DNA of 7,097 bases, taken from an uncultured Pelolinea sp. (GTDB taxonomy: Bacteria > Chloroflexota > Anaerolineae > Anaerolineales > Anaerolineaceae). Positions 1-4,911 of this stretch are shown piece after piece. The position numbers and the translations under genes were made by a program. Below the pieces are notes generated by a model, which was not told the origin of the DNA, searched no databases, and worked only from the letters and a program-made list of their open reading frames with translations. Each line of letters opens with the position of its first letter. Within the stretch, counting starts at the first letter, position 1. The stretch lies in contig CALGUJ010000398.1 of NCBI GenBank assembly GCA_937902055.1, positions 1 through 7,097 on the forward strand, in the 5' to 3' direction.

Positions 1-635
1 GAAGCATTGGTACTGGTCCAACTAAGGGTATATCCACCCGGTGCTGTTTGTGATAATGGTCCCTGAGAATTATTGATTTGGAGATCTACGGTGGGCGGGG
101 GTGAATCCCGATAAGAGGTCGTCACTGCTCGGAAGTCAACATATCCGCCGGAAGCGGTAATCGACCAGGTGCAATCTCCGGAGGTGGGAACATTCCAGGC
201 CGGACTGGGAAAGTTATTGAATCCCGGCGCGCCGGAACCAGGTGTGTAAAGATCGACAGTAGCAATGACCGTTCCGCAAGCTCGGATAATGGCTTTCCCC
301 ACGGAACTATCCCCGGTGTACGCAACCTGGACGTTAAAAGTCTTCAAGAATGTGAAATTTCCGGAGACGGAGCTGCCATTCTGAATGCGGGTGACGGTTT
401 CGGTGCATCCGTTACCACAACTCGCTCCGCCTTCAGAAGCTGGCAACGAAGTATTATCCCGGTGATAAAGAGAGACATAGGACACAGAACCATTCCATTG
501 GATGTAAGTTCGCTCCTGGTCATACGTACGACCGCTCTTGAGATAATCCGGTGATATGGCACGAACGGTTTGAACCGTCAAAACTGCCATCAAGAAGGCA
601 GAAAAAAGTGCAATGGAATATTTTTTCCTGAGCAT
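1..635 (-). CDS. Secreted protein with signal peptide and Ig-like domain start (partial, runs off left edge)
   Basis: An open frame of 211 codons starts with ATG at 635 and is still open at base 1, so the C-terminus is missing. The start lies 8 nt after the stop of the upstream gene and is preceded by AAAGGA with a 4-nt spacer. Residues 1-26 form a Sec signal peptide: basic MLRKK, a hydrophobic stretch, and a likely cleavage after VRA at residue 26. Residues 27-180 are rich in Ser, Thr, Gly, Asn and Tyr and contain Cys73, Cys77, Cys120 and Cys155, which could form two disulfides. From about residue 181, PPTVDLQINNS, then TAPGGYTLSWTSTNA, resembles the opening strands of bacterial Ig-like surface domains, which often occur in tandem. 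I infer a surface-exposed or pilus-associated protein, possibly an adhesin, encoded last in the visible operon. I do not recognise a specific family for residues 27-180. Confidence 0.8.
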   Translation of the reverse strand, partial: MLRKKYSIALFSAFLMAVLTVQTVRAISPDYLKSGRTYDQERTYIQWNGSVSYVSLYHRDNTSLPASEGGASCGNGCTETVTRIQNGSSVSGNFTFLKTFNVQVAYTGDSSVGKAIIRACGTVIATVDLYTPGSGAPGFNNFPSPAWNVPTSGDCTWSITASGGYVDFRAVTTSYRDSPPPTVDLQINNSQGPLSQTAPGGYTLSWTSTNA

Positions 636-643
636 ACGATCCT

Positions 644-1183
644 TTATTGGGCAACCCCGGCTGAGGCAAATACGCAGACTGATTTTTCTATGATTCCGAT
701 GCGATCCAGCAATAGCCATTCAACAGGGATGGTTAGATAAACTCCAACCGCAGGTTCATTCGTGCTCCAATCCCCCCGGCCATTTCCGAGTCGTACAGGC
801 CGAGGCGGGTAGCCCGTTATCGTTCCACCGCTGGGATCAGGCAACACGCGGATATCCACGTTGTAACCGGATACTCCACGGGCGTTCATTTCCGCCGTGA
901 TGATCTGCTGGGCTTGTGAAGCGGCGATTTCAGGAGTAAGCCGGATAGAGCCAGTCGCGGCCACGTAAGTCCAATCTCTCCCCCGCGAAGCGCCGGCTAA
1001 GGCAGCCTCCTGAGCAACGGAGTACGCCCAATTGCGAGCGGAATAAAGGCGGTAAATATCCACCAACCCGGCGGCAATCAGGATAAAAACCAGGATCGTC
1101 AACAATCCCCATACCGCCGATTGCGCTCTCCGATCTCGGATCATTCCTTTTCCGTAAAAAGCACAAGGATGAAATGGGGTCAT
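644..1183 (-). CDS. TadG/TadE-like minor pilin or pilus-associated membrane protein
   Basis: A 179-residue protein. I chose the ATG at 1183 because it forms a 4-nt ATGA overlap with the stop of the upstream TadE-like gene. An in-frame ATG at 1144 (protein start MIRDRRAQSAV) is the alternative, but its AAAAGGA abuts the start with no spacer. Residues 15-21 are basic and lead into a hydrophobic helix at about 25-42 (AVWGLLTILVFILIAAGL). This is followed by SVAQEAALAGAS at 55-66, matching the DaAALAGA-like stretch typical of TadG/TadE N-termini. The remainder is a small extracytoplasmic domain ending in a hydrophobic segment with Cys170. The Glu at +5 of classical class III prepilin leaders is absent (AQSAVW), so processing by the prepilin peptidase is doubtful. 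It is much shorter than vWA-containing TadG proteins. Probable role: anchoring or initiating the pilus. The family call is from motif similarity only. Confidence 0.78.
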   Translation of the reverse strand: MTPFHPCAFYGKGMIRDRRAQSAVWGLLTILVFILIAAGLVDIYRLYSARNWAYSVAQEAALAGASRGRDWTYVAATGSIRLTPEIAASQAQQIITAEMNARGVSGYNVDIRVLPDPSGGTITGYPPRPVRLGNGRGDWSTNEPAVGVYLTIPVEWLLLDRIGIIEKSVCVFASAGVAQ

Positions 1184-1626
1184 GGATAACGTTCCACGAT
1201 ACCCCAATGGCGCACCCGAATCGTCATCGCAGGTTCAGCCAGGAATGGGATATCTGCTTGAAATGGAGCGGACGCTTCCAAAATAAAAGAGGTGCCAAAT
1301 GGGCTTCCGGAAAGCCAGGCAGAACTGCGAAGGTTGCCGGAAGCATCATAAACTTGCAGGGTGATGGTGCTATTCGCTCCCATCACATTTTGGTTGACAC
1401 CTTGCTGGACAACATTGCCGGCAAAACTCCATTGAGTGGGGTCCAGCGATAAGGCGCGAACAGCAGCACCAGATCCGCTATCCAATGCCTGCCGGATAGC
1501 TACGCCGCGGCTAAGTTCAATCCCACCGAAAATGACCAGCGCCAGGATCATCAAAACCAACAGCGCTTCAACCGCAGCTTGTCCCGCCTGATCCTGGCTA
1601 AGACCCAATTTCGGTGTTGACATCAT
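1180..1626 (-). CDS. tadE: TadE-like pseudopilin
   Basis: A 148-residue protein with a type IVb (class III) prepilin leader. Residues 1-15 end in AG, followed by QAAVE, putting the conserved Glu at +5 of the mature protein (Glu20), then a hydrophobic helix to about residue 35. The remaining 110 residues form a soluble domain with RQALDSGSGAAVRAL at 45-59, as in TadE-family pseudopilins. TadE proteins are minor pilins, processed by a dedicated prepilin peptidase and needed for Tad pilus assembly. The gene starts with two consecutive ATG codons inside the 3' end of the Flp-type gene (29-nt overlap). It has only a weak upstream ribosome binding site, so translation is probably coupled. It ends in an ATGA overlap with the next gene. 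No cysteine is present. Confidence 0.85.
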   Translation of the reverse strand: MMSTPKLGLSQDQAGQAAVEALLVLMILALVIFGGIELSRGVAIRQALDSGSGAAVRALSLDPTQWSFAGNVVQQGVNQNVMGANSTITLQVYDASGNLRSSAWLSGSPFGTSFILEASAPFQADIPFLAEPAMTIRVRHWGIVERYP

Positions 1627-1744
1627 TAAATTTGACTCTTAAGGTGCTAAATATTTCCCAAAGCGCGCCGCCCACCAGGCTTATTAAAATGGCCAGGATG
1701 ACGATGTATTCGACAACGCTCTGCCCATTACGATCATGCAACAT
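1598..1744 (-). CDS. flp: Flp-type prepilin (probable major pilin subunit)
   Basis: A 48-residue prepilin. I place the start at ATG 1744, not the in-frame ATG 48 nt upstream, because AAGGAGG lies at 1749-1755 (4-nt spacer) and this gives the short leader expected of Flp pilins. The leader MLHDRNG ends in Gly7, and the mature protein begins QSVVEY. Glu at +5 followed by Tyr at +6 is the hallmark of the Flp subfamily of type IVb pilins. A hydrophobic helix spans residues 14-29, and a short polar tail (STLRVKFNDVNTEIGS) ends the protein. The mature size of 41 residues is small even for Flp pilins. It would be cleaved at the cytoplasmic face of the membrane by a TadV/CpaA-type peptidase, which is not in this window, and then polymerised by the CpaF-TadB-TadC machine encoded upstream. 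It could instead be a very short pseudopilin. Confidence 0.82.
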   Translation of the reverse strand: MLHDRNGQSVVEYIVILAILISLVGGALWEIFSTLRVKFNDVNTEIGS

Positions 1745-1800
1745 ACTTCCTCCTTCTCCCAGAACATCCCAAGGCAAGTGCATATCAGGCAAGGGATGAT

Positions 1801-1834
1801 GGCGGTCGGTTCTCTAAAGGGAGAACCGACCGCC
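1801..1834 (-). repeat. Perfect 14-bp inverted repeat between the peptide and Flp genes
   Basis: Arms 1801-1814 and 1821-1834 are exact reverse complements (GGCGGTCGGTTCTC in either direction), separated by a 6-nt loop. This would be a very stable GC-rich hairpin in the transcript. It is not followed by a T-run on either strand (the minus strand continues ATCATCCC), so it does not fit a canonical intrinsic terminator. An mRNA-stabilising, processing or partial-termination element that sets the ratio of upstream to downstream products is more plausible. Confidence 0.85.
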
Positions 1835-1844
1835 CATTCTCAGA

Positions 1845-1874
1845 ATCGCCCGACATACAAACACCTAGGGCGAT
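1845..1874 (-). repeat. Second hairpin just downstream of the 56-residue peptide gene
   Basis: Arms 1845-1851 and 1868-1874 are reverse complements (ATCGCCC and GGGCGAT) with a 16-nt loop, beginning 10 nt after the peptide stop codon. No T-run follows. Together with the 14-bp hairpin next to it, this makes a two-stem 3' region for the small gene. Confidence 0.5.
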
Positions 1875-1884
1875 CAATCGACGA

Positions 1885-2055
1885 TTATGGGTGCGCTGCC
1901 GGCACCGCAATGCTGTCGATCCAGTCCGCGATACTGCCGCCCTGGGTGCCGACATTGCTCAGGATGGCCCAGATGGCCACTGCGCCCAGAACAACGGCAA
2001 TTCCCAGAACGACAACAAACTGCGGAATTTCAGAAGCGGATCTTTCAAACAACAT
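1885..2055 (-). CDS. 56-residue single-helix membrane peptide, unknown; possible second pilin or pilus accessory
   Basis: A short gene starting at ATG 2055 and ending at TAA 1885-1887. It has the best ribosome binding site in the cluster: AAAGGAGA at 2062-2069 with a 6-nt spacer. The protein begins MLFERSASEIPQF, has a hydrophobic helix at about 13-33 (VVVLGIAVVLGAVAIWAIL) and a short tail rich in Gly, Ile and Asp that ends AVPAAHP. There is no Gly-x4-Glu processing site, although Glu9 sits just ahead of the helix. It is therefore not a standard Flp prepilin. Its size, helix and location directly upstream of the Flp-type gene suggest a pilus component, such as a non-cleaved pilin-like subunit or small platform partner. 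The strong ribosome binding site and flanking hairpins hint at high or separately tuned expression. That it is coding is well supported; its function is inferred from context only. Confidence 0.75.
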   Translation of the reverse strand: MLFERSASEIPQFVVVLGIAVVLGAVAIWAILSNVGTQGGSIADWIDSIAVPAAHP

Positions 2056-2061
2056 GTACAG

Positions 2062-2069
2062 TCTCCTTT
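2062..2069 (-). promoter_or_regulatory. Strong ribosome binding site of the 56-residue peptide gene
   Basis: The minus strand reads AAAGGAGA, then a 6-nt spacer, then ATG at 2055. This is near ideal and decides that this short frame is a real gene. Confidence 0.8.
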
Positions 2070-2081
2070 CCCCTCATGGGG
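2070..2081 (-). promoter_or_regulatory. Small hairpin abutting the peptide ribosome binding site
   Basis: On the minus strand CCCC-ATGA-GGGG can fold into a 4-bp GC stem with a 4-nt loop. It ends exactly at the first base of the ribosome binding site at 2062-2069. It might tune ribosome access or mark an mRNA 5' end after processing. The stem is short, so the structural claim is tentative. Confidence 0.4.
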
Positions 2082-2128
2082 TCATAAAAAGATGGGATAG
2101 AACAACCCTGTCGCACCACGCGAATGGG

Positions 2129-2977
2129 TTAAAAACCGCCGCCGACTGCTACCCCGGAGAGGGTTTTCAGGATGCGGTCGACCAGCGGGTAAAACAAAAG
2201 GATCACGATGGGACCGAGTAGAAATGGCATGGCCAACAGGGTAATGCGCAGGGGCAATCGCTGCATCTGTTCTTCCGATTGGTAGCCGATCTCTTCGTTC
2301 AACTCTTCAATGGCACCGGCAACCGCCTGGTCGATATCCGATACGCCGCCTGATTGTTGAGCTGCCTGGATACGCTGGACAAGCCTGGTAAACAGGGGCG
2401 ACTGTAGATCTTCGGCAATCTGGTTTAGGAGTTCCAGTCCGCTGCGAGCAGAACTGCCAGCCAATCTTCGCTTGAGCGATTGATAAACCGCTGACGTTTC
2501 CAGGGTGGTTTTGGCGATGCTTTCCAGGCCTAACAAAAGCGAACCCTGCAGGCTCATGTGCAGGCGCACATCAATTAAGAACTGGCGAATTTGACCGACC
2601 ATGAAACGTTTGCGCTGCTGGATCAGATATCGTTTGGCCAGCCAGACGAAAGCCGGCAGGGTCAGAAAACCGAATCGAATACTGGGCAGGGAAGGTCCAA
2701 GCGTAGCCAACAGAATGAGTCCGACTAACACTGCTCCTGCATACAAACTGTTCCATGGAACATGACTCAAGCCAAGAACGGCCTCTTCAGTTTGGCTTCC
2801 TTCTTGTGCGTTGCGGATTCCGTTATGATCCCGAAGTCCGAGCGCCTGTAAACGCCCACGACTTACACTTCGGCTTAACCTCCTTCCTGTTTCAACAATG
2901 ATCGATAGAACGGTATTGGCAATCATGCCCACTCCAATTGCCAGGCTAAAGCCCACCACCAGGGAATAGGTATCCAT
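2129..2977 (-). CDS. tadC: TadC-like type II/IV secretion platform protein (T2SSF family)
   Basis: A 282-residue integral membrane protein. Predicted hydrophobic segments lie at about 4-28, 77-95, 98-116 and 244-268. The cytoplasmic stretch between the third and fourth (about 127-243) has the helical layout of a T2SSF (GspF-type) domain. It includes QIRQFLIDVRLHMSLQGSLL, then GLESIAK, and an acidic ELNEEIGYQSEEQMQRLPLRI stretch just before the last helix. That arrangement, with a C-terminal hydrophobic pair-like end LLAMPFLLGPIVILLFYP, is typical of TadC. TadC works with TadB as the inner-membrane platform that couples the CpaF ATPase to pilin extraction. Start ATG 2977 overlaps the TadB-like stop by one base (TGATG), a classic coupled junction. 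After its stop comes a 73-nt gap before the small peptide gene. The residue 29-76 linker is basic and looks cytoplasmic. Confidence 0.87.
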   Translation of the reverse strand: MDTYSLVVGFSLAIGVGMIANTVLSIIVETGRRLSRSVSRGRLQALGLRDHNGIRNAQEGSQTEEAVLGLSHVPWNSLYAGAVLVGLILLATLGPSLPSIRFGFLTLPAFVWLAKRYLIQQRKRFMVGQIRQFLIDVRLHMSLQGSLLLGLESIAKTTLETSAVYQSLKRRLAGSSARSGLELLNQIAEDLQSPLFTRLVQRIQAAQQSGGVSDIDQAVAGAIEELNEEIGYQSEEQMQRLPLRITLLAMPFLLGPIVILLFYPLVDRILKTLSGVAVGGGF

Positions 2978-3864
2978 CAGGCACCCTCCCCGTAACTCAA
3001 TTGGTAGACTTCATACTCAAAATACAGGCTGGCCAGCGCTGCCGCGCAGATCAAGACAGTCAGTAACACCCGATGGGAAACATCTTGAAGGAAAAACTCC
3101 CGCCAGGCTGGGGAAAGCACCACAAATAGGATCGCGCCGGCCACGACGCCTTGAAGCAGCCGGATGGTGCCGCGCACCAGTGAGAGAGTCTGGTGTGTTT
3201 TCGAACGCAGCAGCTTTTGCCGGTGGGCTTCCTGCTCCAGTGATATAAGCAGCCCATCTTGGGTTTCATCTGTCAATTGGGCGCTATGGGCAATCAAAGC
3301 AGACAACCGGGCAGTGACATTCCCTGGAAGTCCTTTGAAGGCTTGAGCAGCCTGCTCGGGCGGCTGGTGCATCCGTAAACGACTGGCTACCTGGTCAATC
3401 GCGTGTTTCATCATGCCGGTTGGCAGCTCGACTCTGGTTAAGGCATTTAAGATCGAACGGTCAACGCTCATCAAGGAGCGGATTTGGAGTGCAACCACTT
3501 CGGCATCTTCATTTATATGAGCGCGTTCGATCTGGCGTTTTTGAAAATCAACCCAGATCAGGATAACCAGGCCGATCAGCAACACCAGGGGGGAAAGCAT
3601 GAAATCATGGACGGCCAGGGCCATCACCGGGATGGTTATCAACAGGATCAATCGTTTCCAGTCCAATTCAACCTGGGCCTGGTAAGGTTTTTCCTGAATA
3701 ACGCCCATATCGCGCAGCCGGCGGCCGGCCCAACTGATAAATGTTTTCCGCCAGGCGCGAACAATCACTTCTGTCCCGGTTACCAGCAGGTTATAAAAGG
3801 TGAGAAAGATGCCGGAGGCCAGGAAAACTGCGCCGGCATCGATCAAGAAGCGGAATGGAGTCAT
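2977..3864 (-). CDS. tadB: TadB-like type II/IV secretion platform protein (T2SSF family)
   Basis: A 295-residue membrane protein with hydrophobic segments at about 8-30, 70-87, 90-106, 235-252 and 264-282. Residues about 123-230 form a cytoplasmic helical region with QIRSLMSVDRSILNALTRV, matching the start of T2SSF domains. It ends in QKLLRSKTHQTLSLVRGTIRLLQGVVAGAI, where the family enters the membrane. The partner TadC-like gene follows directly with a one-base overlap, as in Tad operons. The start ATG 3864 overlaps the stop of the small helix-turn-helix gene (ATGA), and AGAGGA lies 6 nt upstream. Role: half of the inner-membrane platform that receives pilin subunits and transmits ATPase motion. 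Which of the two platform genes is strictly TadB and which is TadC rests on order and length; the T2SSF assignment itself is more secure. Confidence 0.84.
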   Translation of the reverse strand: MTPFRFLIDAGAVFLASGIFLTFYNLLVTGTEVIVRAWRKTFISWAGRRLRDMGVIQEKPYQAQVELDWKRLILLITIPVMALAVHDFMLSPLVLLIGLVILIWVDFQKRQIERAHINEDAEVVALQIRSLMSVDRSILNALTRVELPTGMMKHAIDQVASRLRMHQPPEQAAQAFKGLPGNVTARLSALIAHSAQLTDETQDGLLISLEQEAHRQKLLRSKTHQTLSLVRGTIRLLQGVVAGAILFVVLSPAWREFFLQDVSHRVLLTVLICAAALASLYFEYEVYQLSYGEGA

Positions 3865-4244
3865 GCTGGATCCTCTGGATTCAATCGTTGATCGCTTTTC
3901 GATTTGAACTGGTAATCTTGGACATCCCTGGAAATTCCAAAAGCTCGACAGCGTTTTTCAATATCTCTTTTTGAGACGCCATAGAGGGTTGCCACTTCAG
4001 CAATAGGAATTTCCCGGATCAATTGATCCAGTTCTTCTGGATCGATTTCCAATTTCTGTGAAACCAATCTCCGGCGCGTACGGTTATGGAAGAATTGCCT
4101 GTTTTTGCCTGAAGTGCGCAGTAAATGAGATAGGGACACTTTATAAAGAGCTCCGCAAATCGGGCAATAGAGCATTAGATTTGTAAAAGGATGTTCAGTG
4201 CAATCCCATAAGGAAATAATTGGAATAGTTTCGTCAGGATGCAT
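3861..4244 (-). CDS. Small helix-turn-helix protein with CxxH/CxxC putative zinc site
   Basis: A 127-residue soluble protein. I chose ATG 4244 because it is preceded by AAGGTGGAG and lies 10 nt after the upstream stop; an in-frame GTG at 4253 would add three residues but has a poor ribosome binding site. The N-terminal third contains Cys15-x2-His18 and Cys27-x2-Cys30 (CPICG), spaced like a small zinc-binding knuckle. A basic patch follows (NRQFFHNRTRRRL, 48-60). Residues about 69-105 (EELDQLIREIPIAEVATLYGVSKRDIEKRCRAFGI) resemble the helix-turn-helix found in small phage and mobile-element proteins, where a GVS turn precedes a recognition helix followed by a KRC-xxxGI end. The tail is polar. 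I infer DNA or possibly RNA binding and perhaps local regulation of the pilus operon. It lies between the ATPase and platform genes, where standard Tad loci have no regulator. No specific family is recognised. Confidence 0.8.
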   Translation of the reverse strand: MHPDETIPIISLWDCTEHPFTNLMLYCPICGALYKVSLSHLLRTSGKNRQFFHNRTRRRLVSQKLEIDPEELDQLIREIPIAEVATLYGVSKRDIEKRCRAFGISRDVQDYQFKSKSDQRLNPEDPA

Positions 4245-4254
4245 ACACTCCACC

Positions 4255-4911
4255 TTAATTCAAAGATGAAACGAGCATTTGCGGGAATTCAACCGGTTCA
4301 ATCTGCCAACACAGGAAACCGTACATAGGGTATGTCGGCGGCTCCCAGCCGTAGCGAATGAAACCATTGGAGATGCCGGTTCCCTGGTCGTCCAACACCA
4401 GGATGGTGTCAATCATCTGAGCCAGGTGACAATAATCCGAATCGCAATCTTCCCAAAATACGCCATTTTGGTTGACATATTCGCCTTTGAGTTGCACAGC
4501 AACCAATTGGCCTTCTTGTATGGCATCTGTGGCTGTTTTGAAGACCGGTTTTCCTGGAAATTGGATTTCGGTCGTGACCCAGGTGTAACTGATGTCGCCG
4601 TCTGATTCGAGAAAGTAAACTTTCACCAGGCTGATTGGATCTATCAGGTCGATCCGTCTGGTTTCTCCCGCAACACCATAGAAGCGCCATTCTTTTTGCT
4701 CCTTGATGTAACGCAGCCCTTGCCAGGGTGCATTACGTAACTGGTTATCAATTTTCTGGTTGTCCCGGAGAAGATCATCAGCTACTTCGATTGGTGTGGG
4801 GACAGGATCGACCGGCGCTAATCGATAAAGCCGGCTCAATCCAATGATGATCCCAAACAGAATAAGTACCGCTAACGTGATCAATAAATGCGTTTTACTC
4901 ACCCGGTTCAT
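4255..4911 (-). CDS. Unknown single-pass membrane-anchored extracytoplasmic protein
   Basis: A 218-residue protein with an N-terminal membrane anchor at about residues 7-28 (basic MNRVSK before it, RLYR after it) and no obvious signal peptidase site, so it probably stays tethered with the rest outside the cytoplasm. A Pro-rich spacer (32-40) and a short charged helix (about 43-58) precede a predicted beta-rich domain with several aromatic strands. Cys156 and Cys161 (CDSDYC) could form a disulfide, and Cys201 lies near the end. The ATG at 4911 overlaps the CpaF stop (ATGA), and GGAGGA lies 6 nt upstream. Operon position suggests a pilus accessory such as an assembly scaffold or alignment factor. 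Its first residues (MNRV) and anchor resemble those of the SAF-domain protein encoded two genes upstream, although the rest is different. I do not recognise the domain. Confidence 0.8.
   Translation of the reverse strand: MNRVSKTHLLITLAVLILFGIIIGLSRLYRLAPVDPVPTPIEVADDLLRDNQKIDNQLRNAPWQGLRYIKEQKEWRFYGVAGETRRIDLIDPISLVKVYFLESDGDISYTWVTTEIQFPGKPVFKTATDAIQEGQLVAVQLKGEYVNQNGVFWEDCDSDYCHLAQMIDTILVLDDQGTGISNGFIRYGWEPPTYPMYGFLCWQIEPVEFPQMLVSSLN

Noticed and set aside
122..562. Two minus-strand frames of 67 and 72 codons
   Set aside because: They are out of frame with the continuous signal-peptide protein that reads from 635 to base 1 and have no ribosome binding site or domain support.
1801..1834. 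Calling the 14-bp inverted repeat an intrinsic terminator
   Set aside because: Neither strand has a T-tract after the stem, so only a structural or regulatory repeat is claimed.
1736..2221. Plus-strand 161-codon frame across the small-gene region
   Set aside because: It lies antisense to the 56-residue gene, the Flp leader and the tadC end, has no ribosome binding site or recognisable domain, and spans the perfect inverted repeat. It is a shadow frame.
3484..3891. Plus-strand 135-codon frame opposite the TadB-like gene
   Set aside because: The composition (Gln/Asp/His-rich without pattern) is typical of an antisense shadow, and the minus-strand gene has clear membrane segments and coupled junctions.
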